DNA of 64,000 nt. Origin: Microbacterium sp. Marseille-Q6648 (lineage in GTDB: Bacteria > Actinomycetota > Actinomycetes > Actinomycetales > Microbacteriaceae). Below the pieces are notes generated by a model. That model saw nothing but the letters and a program-made list of their open reading frames with translations, was not told where the DNA came from and made no database searches. Positions 17,984-27,707 of the stretch are shown here, piece after piece. The stretch's first letter is position 1. Every line of letters starts with the position of its first letter. The translations under genes were made by a program, and so were the position numbers. The DNA lies in the NCBI RefSeq assembly GCF_943181415.1, contig NZ_CALPBZ010000006.1, forward strand, positions 124,001 to 188,000. Reading direction: 5' to 3'.

Positions 17984-18568
17984 TCACCCGGGGTGGAGCG
18001 ACTCGTCGGCTGCCGTGGTGCGCCATCCGAGGAAGTGCACCGTCAGCCCGGCGCGAGTCGGTGCGCAGCAGAACGGTCCGGCGTGAACGGCTGCGCCCGA
18101 GCGCAAGGGTGCGACGCGCACGAGCCGCCACGGCTCGTCATCCGCCCGGGCCCGGATCGTCACCGCCCCCGCGGACCAGCTCGCTCGCGTCGTGACGATC
18201 CTTCCGGCCCACTCGGGCACGGGCGAGAGCGACCAGTCGGACTCGCCGCGGGTGACCACGGCTCCGAGGCTGTCCTGGCCGTCGCTGTGCTCGATTCCGG
18301 CCTTGATCCAGTTCTCGTCGTCGATCTTGAGGAACACCCCGGCTTGGTCGAACTGCGAGGAGAAGTCAGCGCGGAAGGTCACCTCGACGGCCCGGCCTTC
18401 GTTCAGGGGTGTCAGAAGCGCGTGCTCGGTGTCGTGGATGAACCCGTACGACGTCGTCCGCCACGCATCGCTGCCTTCCTTCGCGGTCACGAAGAGGCCG
18501 TTCTCGGCGACGCGCGTCTGTTCGGGCTCCGTCGTCCAGCGACCCTCGGTCCATGCCACGTCGGTCAT
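17984..18568 (-). CDS. DUF1349 domain protein
   Basis: This encodes a protein of about 194 residues made of one DUF1349 domain, a concanavalin-like beta-sandwich related to sugar-binding and glycosidase accessory modules. Recognisable stretches are FFVTAK-like GLFVTAKEGSDAWRTTSYGF, DQAGVFLKIDDENWIKAGIE, and SVVTR-like GAVVTRGESDWS. There is no signal peptide or membrane segment, so it should be cytoplasmic. ATG 18568 is preceded by GGGGGCGG. It sits 16 nt after the upstream kinase and before pknB, an insertion I do not expect in this otherwise standard operon. Its partner there is unknown. Confidence 0.88.
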   Translation of the reverse strand: MTDVAWTEGRWTTEPEQTRVAENGLFVTAKEGSDAWRTTSYGFIHDTEHALLTPLNEGRAVEVTFRADFSSQFDQAGVFLKIDDENWIKAGIEHSDGQDSLGAVVTRGESDWSLSPVPEWAGRIVTTRASWSAGAVTIRARADDEPWRLVRVAPLRSGAAVHAGPFCCAPTRAGLTVHFLGWRTTAADESLHPG

Positions 18569-18584
18569 CGCACCGCCCCCACTC

Positions 18585-20384
18585 TCAGGGGGTCGTCCCG
18601 CCCTCGCCCGAGCCTTCGCCCTCGCCGTTTCCGTTGCCGTTTCCGTCACCGGGATCCGTCGTCGGCACCGCCTCGATCGTCGCGGCCGCCTCCGGCGACG
18701 CCGGAGAGGTGCGCTCGCCGGACGGGCCTCCGGTGCAGGTGACGGTGTACGACACCGTCACCTGGCCGGTGGCGTCGGCGGGGACGGTGAGCTGGGTCGT
18801 GCGGTCGCCCGCGCCGAACGAGGACTCCGTGCCGCCGTTCGGGAAGGTGCCGTTGGTGGCCGTGAAGTTGTAGGCGCTCGGCGATCCCTCGCCCGACGGG
18901 CAGGAGTACTGCGACCAGTTCACCGTGATGACGCCGCCCGCCGGGGTGGTCGACGGGGTGAGGGTCGCTGCGCCCGGCGCCTCGAGCGGCACCTGCGCGC
19001 CGTAGAACGTCAGGTCGATGGTCGTGCCCTCGGGCACGCGGCCGGTCGGGTTCACCTCGTACACGAGTCCCTGCTGGGCCTCGGTCGGCGCGGAGTTGCC
19101 TTCGACGCAGTTGGCGACCAGACCGGCGTCTTCCACGACGACGCGGGCGTCGTCGCACGAGATGTCGGTGAGTGCGAGCGAGCGCACGTCCACGAGCTCC
19201 TCGGCGGGCTCGGTCGGCGTCGGGGTCTGGCTCGGCGTCGACCGCGGTGTCGTCGACGATGCGGTGGGACTCGACGTCGGCTCGTCGCCCTGGTTCGCGA
19301 GCAGCGCCCAGATCGTGCCACCGAGGATCAGCAGCAGCAGCAGGATGAGCGCGATGAGCGGCCACGTCCACGGGCTGCGCTTCTTCTTCTCGGGCTCGGC
19401 GTCCTCGGCCGTCTCGGTGACCGTCGTGGCACCCATCGGGACCGCACCGGGCAGCAGCTGCGTGGTCGCAGCCGTTCCGCCGGCGGCGGTGAGCAGCTGC
19501 GTGGCCTCATCGGCGAGCACGGCGCCCCCGGCGACGGCGGGCACAGCGGCCGCGGCGGCGGCGAGGTCGCCGCGGCGCAGAGCGGTGGCGGCCCGCGCGA
19601 CGGCCGCGGTCGAGGCGGGACGCTCGTCGGGCTTCTTGGCGATCATCGCCATGACGAGGTTCTGCACCGGCTCGGCCACCGTCGGCGGCAGGGGCGGCGG
19701 CTGCTCGTTGATCTGCGCCATGGCGATCGCCACCTGCGACTCGCCCGTGAAGGGGCGCTTGCCGGCGAGCGACTCGTAGGCGACGATGCCGAGCGAATAG
19801 ATGTCGGTGGCCGGGGATGCCGGGTGTCCGGAGGCCTGCTCGGGCGACAGGTACTGCACCGTGCCCATGACCTGGCCGGTCGCCGTCAGCGGCACCTGGT
19901 CGGCGATACGGGCGATGCCGAAGTCGGTGATCTTGACCCGGCCGTCCGGGGTGATGAGGAGGTTGCCGGGCTTGATGTCCCGGTGGACCAGGCCGGCCGC
20001 ATGTGCGGCCTGCAGCGCCGCCGACGTCTGCGCGACGACATCGAGGGTCTTGTCGGTCGACAGCGTGCCGTCGCGTTCGAGGATGGTCGACAGGGCCTCG
20101 CCGGGCACGAGCTCCATGACCAGGAACGCACTGCCGGCCTCCTCGCCGTAGTCGAACACGCTGGCGATGCCTTCGTGGTTGACGAGCGCGGCGTGACGGG
20201 CCTCGGCGCGGAAGCGCTCGAGGAAGCCCGGATCCCCCATGTACTCGTCTTTGAGGATCTTGATGGCGACGGTGCGGCCGATCACGTGATCGGTCGCCTC
20301 CCAGACTTCGCCCATGCCGCCGATGGCGATCCGCGATTCCAGCTCGTAGCGGCCGCCGAAGGTCACTCCCTGCGTCGGTCTCAT
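18585..20384 (-). CDS. Serine/threonine protein kinase, PknA-like, with PASTA-like and Ig-like exterior
   Basis: This encodes a 599-residue transmembrane kinase. The kinase domain shows K42, HRDIKPGN (134-141) and DFG (154-156), followed by an Ala-rich juxtamembrane region and a membrane segment at about 340-363. Unlike classical PknA it has a long exterior: a Ser/Thr/Pro stalk (about 368-395), a PASTA-like unit with C410 and C426 (about 398-462), an Ig/FN3-like unit with C495 and C550, and a Gly/Asn tail. The start overlaps the pbpA stop as ATGA. It stands where pknA stands in other actinobacteria, which is why I call it PknA-like. Confidence 0.9.
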   Translation of the reverse strand: MRPTQGVTFGGRYELESRIAIGGMGEVWEATDHVIGRTVAIKILKDEYMGDPGFLERFRAEARHAALVNHEGIASVFDYGEEAGSAFLVMELVPGEALSTILERDGTLSTDKTLDVVAQTSAALQAAHAAGLVHRDIKPGNLLITPDGRVKITDFGIARIADQVPLTATGQVMGTVQYLSPEQASGHPASPATDIYSLGIVAYESLAGKRPFTGESQVAIAMAQINEQPPPLPPTVAEPVQNLVMAMIAKKPDERPASTAAVARAATALRRGDLAAAAAAVPAVAGGAVLADEATQLLTAAGGTAATTQLLPGAVPMGATTVTETAEDAEPEKKKRSPWTWPLIALILLLLLILGGTIWALLANQGDEPTSSPTASSTTPRSTPSQTPTPTEPAEELVDVRSLALTDISCDDARVVVEDAGLVANCVEGNSAPTEAQQGLVYEVNPTGRVPEGTTIDLTFYGAQVPLEAPGAATLTPSTTPAGGVITVNWSQYSCPSGEGSPSAYNFTATNGTFPNGGTESSFGAGDRTTQLTVPADATGQVTVSYTVTCTGGPSGERTSPASPEAAATIEAVPTTDPGDGNGNGNGEGEGSGEGGTTP

Positions 20385-21835
20385 CTGCCCAGCACCGCCT
20401 CCATGACCGTCTTCGCGATAGGCGCGGCGATCGTGTTGCCGCTGCCCGATTGTCCTTGGCCTCCGCCGTTCTCGACGACCACCGCAACGGCCACCTGGGG
20501 GTCTTCCGCCGGGGCGAATCCGGTGAACCACAAGGTGTACGGTGCGTCGGATCCGTTCTCGGCGGTGCCGGTCTTACCGGCTACTTCGACCCCGTCTATT
20601 CTTGCACCCGACGCCGCGCCGTCACTGACATTGGCGACCATCATCTGCACCATCTCCTCGGCGAGGTCCTCTTCCAGCGCCCGGCCGAACTCCACGTCGT
20701 CGAACGTCTGCTGCACCGAGAGGTCGGGGGCGATCACCTGATCGACGAGGCGCGGGCTCATCACGACACCTCCGTTGGCGATCCCGGCCGAGACCATCGC
20801 GATCTGCAGCGGCGTCGCGGTCACCTGACCCTGCCCGAACCCCGAGAGCGCGGTCTGGGCGTCGTCGAGGCCGGTGGGGTAGCTCGAGGCGGTGGACGAC
20901 TGCGGCACCTCGAACGAGAGGTTGAATCCGTACTTCTCGGCCTCGGCGCGGATGGCCTCATCGCCGAGTTCGACTGCGAGTTCTGCGAACGGGATGTTGC
21001 AGCTCAGCCGCAGGGCGTCGGCGATCGTGACCTCGTCACCCGAGCCGCATCGGCCGCCACTGGCGTTGTAGACCACCGCGCTCGACTGCGGGAGGGTGTA
21101 CGAGGCGGGGTTCGGCAGCTCGGACTCGGGCGTGTACTCCCCCGAGGCCAGGGCGGCCGAGGCGACGACCAGCTTGAACGTCGAGCCCGGGGGATTCAGA
21201 TCGCCGGCGATGGCCCGGTTCGACAGCGGGTCCGCCGGGTCGGCGACCAGTTCGTCGAAGACGCGATTGACCTCGGCGGTGTCGTGCGATGCCAGCAGGT
21301 TCGTGTCGAAGCTCGGGCTGGTCACCATCGCCAGGATGCGGCCGGTGTCGGGCTCGATCGCCACGACGGCGCCCTCGAGGTCGCCGAGCGCTTCGAACGC
21401 CGCGCGCTGCACGTCGGGGTCGACCGAGACCTCGACGTTCGAGCCGCGCGGCGGCTGGCCGGTGAAGATCCGCTCCATTCGCGTCAGGAACTGCGAGTCG
21501 TCGGTGCCGCTGAGCATCTGGTTCAACGCCAGCTCGATGCCCGTCGCTTCGCCGAGCGGGGGCAGGTAGCCGGTGACGGGAGCCCACATGGGGGCGTCGG
21601 CGTATTGCCGCTGCCAGCTGTAGATGTCGTCGGAGGGCACCGAGGACGCGATCGCGGCACCGCCCGCGATGATCGAGCCGCGCTGCACCTCGTACGAGTC
21701 GTACAGCGCCCGCGTGTTGGCGGGGTGGTCGGCCAGGGTGTCGGCCTGGACGACCTGGATCACGCTCGTCGAGGCGAAGAGCGCGAAGAACATCAGCATC
21801 ATGATGACGCTGAGCCGGCGCAGTTCCTTGGTCAT
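20381..21835 (-). CDS. pbpA: Penicillin-binding protein 2 family transpeptidase (PbpA)
   Basis: This encodes a 484-residue class B penicillin-binding protein that cross-links peptidoglycan together with the SEDS partner encoded just upstream. It has an N-terminal membrane anchor (about 8-28), a dimerisation region, and a transpeptidase with S218-T-F-K221, S278-C-N and K421-T-G. The length matches actinobacterial PbpA. The ATG overlaps the stop of the SEDS gene by 4 nt and its own stop overlaps the next kinase, so all are coupled. The upstream extension of the open frame is antisense to nothing useful and lacks a membrane anchor. Confidence 0.95.
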   Translation of the reverse strand: MTKELRRLSVIMMLMFFALFASTSVIQVVQADTLADHPANTRALYDSYEVQRGSIIAGGAAIASSVPSDDIYSWQRQYADAPMWAPVTGYLPPLGEATGIELALNQMLSGTDDSQFLTRMERIFTGQPPRGSNVEVSVDPDVQRAAFEALGDLEGAVVAIEPDTGRILAMVTSPSFDTNLLASHDTAEVNRVFDELVADPADPLSNRAIAGDLNPPGSTFKLVVASAALASGEYTPESELPNPASYTLPQSSAVVYNASGGRCGSGDEVTIADALRLSCNIPFAELAVELGDEAIRAEAEKYGFNLSFEVPQSSTASSYPTGLDDAQTALSGFGQGQVTATPLQIAMVSAGIANGGVVMSPRLVDQVIAPDLSVQQTFDDVEFGRALEEDLAEEMVQMMVANVSDGAASGARIDGVEVAGKTGTAENGSDAPYTLWFTGFAPAEDPQVAVAVVVENGGGQGQSGSGNTIAAPIAKTVMEAVLGR

Positions 21836-23216
21836 CCGATCACCACCCGCGGGCGTGAACGCACGGCATCCGAGATCCGCAGCAGCAGGGCGACGATGAT
21901 CCAGTTCGCGATGAGCGAGGAACCGCCCGCCGCCAGGAAGGGGGTGGTCAGTCCGGTCAGGGGGATGACCCGGGTCACGCCGCCGACCATGATGAACACC
22001 TGCAGCGCGATGGTGAACGACAGCCCCGTGGCCAGCAGCTTCCCGAAGTCGTCCTGGCCGGCCAGGCCGATGCGGATGCCGCGACTGGTGAACACCATGT
22101 ACAGGCACAGGATCGCGAACAGGCCCACGAGGCCGAGCTCCTCGCCGAGGCTGGGGAAGATGTAGTCGCTCTCGGCGACGGGCGTCAGGTAGGGACGCCC
22201 GAGTCCCAGGCCGGTGCCGATCAGGCCCCCCTGCGCGAGGCCGAAGATGCCCTGCACGAGCTGGAAGCTGCTGTTGTCCATGAGCGCCGGGTTGAACGCG
22301 TCGAGCCAGTTGGTGAAGCGGCCCTGCACGTACGGCAGCACGCGCGAGGCGAGCAGCGCGCCCGCGGCGGCGAGGATCACGCCGAGGAGCACCCAGCTGG
22401 TCTTGCCGGTGGCGACGTAGAGCATGGCGACGAACATGCCGAAGATCAGCAGGCCGGTTCCGAGGTCGCGCTGCATGACGATGATGCCGAGCGAGACGAG
22501 CCAGATCACCAGCAGCGGGCCGAGTTCGCGCGCGCGCGGCCAGGTCATGCCGAGGAAGCGGGTGCCGACCGAGGTGAGGCTTTCGCGGGTGCGGACCAGA
22601 TAGCCGGCGAAAAAGACGGCCAGCGCCAGCTTCGCCAGCTCACCGGGCTGGAAGGTGAAGAACCCGACGTCGACCCACACGTCGGCGTTGCCGCCGCCGC
22701 TGAGGCCGGGGATCACGGGGAGGATCAGCAGGCCGATGCCGGCGAATCCGAAGATGTAGGTGTAGCGGAACAGCACGCGGTAGTTGCGTAGGAGGATGAC
22801 CACGACGATGGCCAGCACGAGGGCGATCCCCGCCCACGCGAGCTGCCGGGTCGAGAAGGCCTCCCAGCCGTTGCGGTCGCGCGCCAGATCGATGCGGTAG
22901 ATCATCGCGATGCCGAGGCCGGTCAGGAGCGTCGCGATGGGGACGACGAAGGGGTCGGCCGCACGCGCCTTCAACCGCAGCACGATGTGCAGCGCCACGA
23001 TGAGCGCCGTCGGGCCGCCGCAGTAGACGACGAACGTCCAGTCGACGGCGCCCAGTTCGCCCAGCTGCACCAGCACGAGGGCGCCGGCGTTGATGGCGAA
23101 GGCGAATACGAGCAGGAAGAGCTCGCGGTTCCGCTGGGTCTGCGGCACGCGGATGCGCTTGAGCGCGCGGATCACCGCCGTGTCGGTCGACAGCTGGTCA
23201 GCGGCCGGTGCGGACA

Positions 23217-23217
<1 letters not shown>
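21832..23217 (-). CDS. rodA: FtsW/RodA/SpoVE family glycan polymerase (SEDS)
   Basis: This encodes a 461-residue multi-spanning protein that polymerises lipid II into glycan strands and pairs with PbpA. About ten to twelve hydrophobic segments are evident. SEDS signatures include GFFTFQPGELAKLALAVFFA, MQRDLGTGLLIFG, and the C-terminal LTTPFLAAGGSSLIANW. It begins MSAPAADQLSTDTAVIRALK, a cytoplasmic head of about 30 residues. It is fourth in the operon and overlaps both neighbours by a few nt. At this locus the gene is usually called rodA or ftsW-like; the name follows the mycobacterial cluster. Confidence 0.93.
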
Positions 23218-24452
<1,235 letters not shown>

Positions 24453-24470
24453 GAAGAGAGGTCCGCCCGT

Positions 24471-25001
24471 CTACTTCCGCAGCTCGAAGGTCGTCGCGCC
24501 GACCTTGATCGGGGCGCCCACGACGACGGGCACCGGCGTCGAGACCCGGGCGCCGTCGTGCCACGTGCCGTTCGTGGAGTCGAGGTCCTGGATCATCCAC
24601 TGATCGCCCCACAGCAGCAGGCGCGCGTGGTGGCTCGAGGTGTAGTCGTCGCGGATGACCAGTCCCGATTCGCTCGAGCGCCCGATCGTGAGGGGCTCGG
24701 ACCCCAGCGGCAGCTCCAGTCCGGCTTTCGGGCCCGACGTGATGACGATGCGGGCGACCGCGTCCACGGTGGCCTTGCCGCCCTTCGAGGCCGCGGGCAT
24801 CGCGCGCGGCGGGGTCGAGGGCGACGAAGGTCGCGCAGCGGTCTGGCCGACCGGCGCCGCGGCCGCGGGTGCGGCATCCGGCATCTTGCGCACCTTCACG
24901 CCGAACAGATCCGCGCGCAGCGAGTAGATGACGGCGAACACGAAGAACCACAGCACCAGCAGGAAGCCGATGCGCAGCAGCAGGAAGGTCAGTTCGCTCA
25001 C
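24471..25001 (-). CDS. fhaB: FHA domain protein FhaB
   Basis: This encodes about 176 residues. A membrane segment at 5-27 is followed by an Ala/Pro-rich linker and a C-terminal FHA domain that binds phosphothreonine, with G107-R108, S123-x-H125-like SSHHAR and N144-G145. FhaB proteins bind the autophosphorylated kinases and link them to wall machinery. I chose the GTG at 25001, which overlaps the fhaA stop as GTGA and gives the membrane-anchored form; a longer frame exists upstream but is antisense-type noise over fhaA. Confidence 0.93.
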   Translation of the reverse strand: MSELTFLLLRIGFLLVLWFFVFAVIYSLRADLFGVKVRKMPDAAPAAAAPVGQTAARPSSPSTPPRAMPAASKGGKATVDAVARIVITSGPKAGLELPLGSEPLTIGRSSESGLVIRDDYTSSHHARLLLWGDQWMIQDLDSTNGTWHDGARVSTPVPVVVGAPIKVGATTFELRK

Positions 25002-25735
25002 GTCAGCGGCCCCTGCTCTCGGACGTCGTAGGCGCGGGTGACGTCGTCGGGCAACGGGGGCTTCGGTGGGGTCGCCTGCGCTATCACGCGGAACACGATA
25101 TCGGTGCGGCCTATGGTGACGGTGGAATCCGGTGACAGGGGCGCTTCGGTGACCGGGCGTCCGTCGAGCTTCGTGCCGTTGGTGGACTTCATGTCGCGCA
25201 CCATGGCGCGCTCGCCGTCCCACAGGATCTCGACGTGGCGGCGGCTCGTTCCGGAGTCCGGGATCGTGATGTCGGCGTCGCTGCCGCGCCCGATGACCGT
25301 GCGGGATTTGACAAGCGGATGCCGCTTGCCGGCGATCTCGACCACACCGCGCCACGCCACCCGACCCTGGGCGGCCGAGCTCTCCACGCGCAGGGTGCCG
25401 GTGGCGACCTGCTCGTCGCGGCGCAGCTCGATCGTCACCGGACCGGCGAAGGAGTACCCCTGCGCCCGGGCGTGCGCGTGGACGAGGGAGTCGAGCTCCT
25501 CGGGCAGCGCGTTGCCGAGCGCGGACATCTTCTCGTGGTCGTCGGCCGACAGCAGCACCACGAACGTGTGTGGAGCGAGGATGCGCTCGCGACTGACCAC
25601 GGCGGCCTTCTTGTCGAGCTCGCTCCGCAGCGCGGAAGCGATTTCTACGGGCTGGATGCCGCTGCGGAAGGTCTTGGCGAACGCGCTGTTGACGGCGCGC
25701 TCAAGACCTTTCTCGAAGCTGTCAAGTAGTCCCAC
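24998..25735 (-). CDS. fhaA: FhaA: DUF3662 and FHA domain protein
   Basis: This encodes a 245-residue cytoplasmic protein. The N-terminal DUF3662 domain (about 1-115) begins MGLLDSFEKGLERAVNSAFA, and the C-terminal FHA domain shows IGRGSDAD (148-155), SRRHVE (164-169) and STNG (184-187). In mycobacteria FhaA binds the pseudokinase MviN and restrains wall synthesis. It is the first gene of the operon. The GTG start follows GAGGAGCCCC, and a -10-like TAGCAT lies at 25774-25769. The linker between domains is shorter than in mycobacterial FhaA. Confidence 0.95.
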   Translation of the reverse strand: MGLLDSFEKGLERAVNSAFAKTFRSGIQPVEIASALRSELDKKAAVVSRERILAPHTFVVLLSADDHEKMSALGNALPEELDSLVHAHARAQGYSFAGPVTIELRRDEQVATGTLRVESSAAQGRVAWRGVVEIAGKRHPLVKSRTVIGRGSDADITIPDSGTSRRHVEILWDGERAMVRDMKSTNGTKLDGRPVTEAPLSPDSTVTIGRTDIVFRVIAQATPPKPPLPDDVTRAYDVREQGPLT

Positions 25736-25888
25736 GGGGCTCCTCGGAGGGCGGTGCCGGATCGCTACATGCTAATTGCACAGTCTGTACGGGGTGTGGA
25801 CGCGGTGCGGCTCCGCGCGGGATCGGGGCACCTCCGACCCCGTGATACGATCGGGAGTCGAGTTCGGAGCGCCCCGGTGCACCGACTC

Positions 25889-25972
25889 GCGCGAGTGGCG
25901 GAATAGGCAGACGCGCTGGCTTCAGGTGCCAGTGCCCGAAAGGGCGTGGGGGTTCAACTCCCCCCTCGCGCA
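25889..25972 (+). tRNA. tRNA-Leu (CAG anticodon)
   Basis: The 84-nt class II tRNA has acceptor arms GCGCGAG (25889-25895) and CTCGCGC (25965-25971) with discriminator A, the anticodon loop CTTCAGG giving CAG, a long variable arm TGCCCGAAAGGGCG, and the T-loop GTTCAACTC. A possible -10, TACGAT, lies at 25846-25851. Confidence 0.97.
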
Positions 25973-25978
25973 CAGCGA

Positions 25979-26010
25979 GATGAAGGGCTCCCGAGAGGGG
26001 GCCCTTCATC
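25979..26010 (+). terminator. Terminator of tRNA-Leu
   Basis: GATGAAGGGC (25979-25988) pairs with GCCCTTCATC (26001-26010). Further pairing inside closes on a GAGA tetraloop, and GTTT follows. It lies 6 nt after the tRNA. Confidence 0.8.
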
Positions 26011-26033
26011 GTTTCCGGCTGCGGCCTCGGTCC

Positions 26034-26525
26034 TCAGACACCGTCGAGGGCCGGCACCAGGGTGAAGACGATCTCCTCCACCTCGCGCCCCACACCCGGT
26101 GCGAACGCGACGTTCCGCGAGACCTCGGTGAAGCCGTTCCGCTCGAGCACGGCGATGGAGCCCGCGTTGTGGGTCGCGGCCCGGGCGAAGAGCGGGCGGA
26201 TCGGCTCGCGCGCGACGAGCTGCCGCAGCGCCTCGGTGGCGACGCCGCGACCGCGGGCGTGCCGGGCGATCCAGAAGCTGACCTCGCGGTCGTCGTCGAC
26301 GGTGAAGGCGGCGGCGGTGCCGGCGAAGCCGCCGTCCTCGGTCACCACCCAGGACTGCACGCCCGGCGACTCCAGCTGGCGGCGGATCCACGCGTCGAAC
26401 GCCCCGCGGTCATCGGGGTCCTCGGCGGTGAAGGCGGCCTGGGCGATCGCGTCGGGGTCGCGCATCATCTCGAAGATCGCATCCAGATCGTCTTCGTCCA
26501 CGGCGCGCAGTTCGATGTGTCCCAC
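26034..26525 (-). CDS. GNAT family N-acetyltransferase
   Basis: This encodes about 163 residues with the GNAT fold. The acetyl-CoA-binding motif is RHARGRGVATEALRQLV, and the later HNAGSIAVLERNGFTEV is the RimJ/RimL-like second motif, so it may acetylate a protein N-terminus or a small amine. I prefer the GTG at 26525, which has GAGAGG 9 nt upstream; a GTG at 26534 would add three residues. It lies 13 nt after the GntR gene on the same strand and is probably co-transcribed with it. The substrate is unknown. Confidence 0.88.
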   Translation of the reverse strand: MGHIELRAVDEDDLDAIFEMMRDPDAIAQAAFTAEDPDDRGAFDAWIRRQLESPGVQSWVVTEDGGFAGTAAAFTVDDDREVSFWIARHARGRGVATEALRQLVAREPIRPLFARAATHNAGSIAVLERNGFTEVSRNVAFAPGVGREVEEIVFTLVPALDGV

Positions 26526-26538
26526 GCGACTCACCCTC

Positions 26539-27195
26539 TCACGCCGGTGTGACGATGTGGTTGATCTCGAACAGCAGCGCCTCGGCCCGCCGGCCGTCCC
26601 GGTCTGCGACCGCCTGCCGCAGGGCCCGGTAGCGCTCGGTGCGGGCGTCGGTGTCTTCGACCGGCGGGGTCCACGCCTGCAGATTGCGCTGGAGTGCCAG
26701 GCCCGCCTCGCGCATGATCGTCACGAAGACGTGGTTGCCGGTGGCGCGGATGACGAGTTGGTACAGACCGACGGTCGCGCCGAGGATCGCGAGGTGATCG
26801 TCGCGCGACGAGGCCTCGACGAGGGCGTCCACTGAGCCGATCAGATCGACCAGCTGCTCATCGGTGCACCGCGCGAGGCCGAGGATCATCGCGTCGCCCG
26901 CGACGTACGTCATGAACTCGATGGTGTCGGCGTTGGCGCGGGGGTGCAGCTCGCTCACCCGGGTGTAGCGGTTGGCGGCGACTTCGACGAGGCCCAGGCG
27001 CTCCAGACGCTGCAGCGCCTCGCGGACGGGCGTGCGCGACACTCCGAGACGGCTGGCGAGCTCGACGTCGCGCAGTCGGTCGCCGGGCCGCAAAGTGCCG
27101 CGGATGATCGCCTCTCCGAGGACGGAGTAGACGTCGTCGCCGAGCGCCGTGCCCTCGCGGGGCGTGAGTGGCGTGAAGCCTTCCGTGTCGATCAT
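26539..27195 (-). CDS. GntR family (FCD-type) transcriptional regulator
   Basis: This encodes 218 residues. The N-terminal winged helix (about 20-85) carries [20 protein letters not shown], the GntR DNA-reading helix. The C-terminal part (about 90-210) is an all-helical FCD-type effector domain. It is followed by a GNAT gene and is divergent from a cold-shock gene. A 14-bp near-palindrome 42 bp upstream (27238-27251) could be its operator. The effector cannot be read from sequence; FCD regulators usually respond to sugar acids, amino acids or fatty acids. Confidence 0.92.
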   Translation of the reverse strand: MIDTEGFTPLTPREGTALGDDVYSVLGEAIIRGTLRPGDRLRDVELASRLGVSRTPVREALQRLERLGLVEVAANRYTRVSELHPRANADTIEFMTYVAGDAMILGLARCTDEQLVDLIGSVDALVEASSRDDHLAILGATVGLYQLVIRATGNHVFVTIMREAGLALQRNLQAWTPPVEDTDARTERYRALRQAVADRDGRRAEALLFEINHIVTPA

Positions 27196-27237
27196 GGCGC
27201 CCTAAGTGTACGGAACGGTCATCGATCTCGCCCCACC

Positions 27238-27251
27238 ACCGGTATATCGGT
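27238..27251. promoter_or_regulatory. Candidate GntR operator
   Basis: ACCGGTATATCGGT is a 14-bp palindrome with one mismatched pair, lying between the divergent gntR-type and cold-shock genes. Assignment to this regulator is by position only. Confidence 0.4.
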
Positions 27252-27468
27252 ACAGTGTGAGTGGTCACGCTCGGCGTGGCCGATCCGGGGGGATCCGTCG
27301 ACGTCCGGGCTTCGAGCACCGCTCAGCCCGGGCGTTCGATGGTGCCCGGCGGGTGTGCAACATTTTCGTCACATCGCCGAAGAGCCTCGATTTCGCCCGA
27401 CCGCCTTCGTTAGCGTGGAAGGCGATCCAGCGCCGTCGGCGCCGGGCAGCGCGAAAGAACGGCGATTG

Positions 27469-27675
27469 ATGAGTACGCAGGGCACGGTCAAGTGGTTCAA
27501 CTCGGAGAAGGGCTTCGGCTTCATCGCACCCGATGAAGGCGGCGCGGACGTCTTCGCCCACTACACCGCCATCCAGGCGGGCGGCTACCGCTCGCTCGAA
27601 GAGAACCAGCGCGTGGAGTTCGAGATCGCGCAGGGCCCGAAGGGCCTCCAGGCGGAGAACATCCGCCCGATCTGA
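27469..27675 (+). CDS. Cold-shock protein (CspA family)
   Basis: This encodes a 68-residue single cold-shock domain that binds single-stranded RNA and acts as an RNA chaperone. Both nucleic-acid motifs are present: GFGFI (RNP1) and VFAHY (RNP2). It begins [20 protein letters not shown]. The open frame continues far upstream, but family length fixes the start at ATG 27469. A candidate -10 TAGCGT at 27411-27416 implies a leader of roughly 45 nt. Csp genes of this size are usually not strictly cold-induced in actinobacteria. Confidence 0.96.
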   Translation: MSTQGTVKWFNSEKGFGFIAPDEGGADVFAHYTAIQAGGYRSLEENQRVEFEIAQGPKGLQAENIRPI

Positions 27676-27707
27676 TCATCAGTCGCGCGCGCTGATCGCG
27701 ATCGCGG

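Noticed and set aside
18192-20741. A plus-strand open frame of 849 codons
   Set aside because: It is antisense to the PknA-like kinase and pbpA and reads as Arg/Gly-rich noise.
26034-27675. Genomic island near tRNA-Leu
   Set aside because: No integrase, direct repeat of the tRNA 3' end or base-composition change is visible; the neighbouring genes are ordinary.
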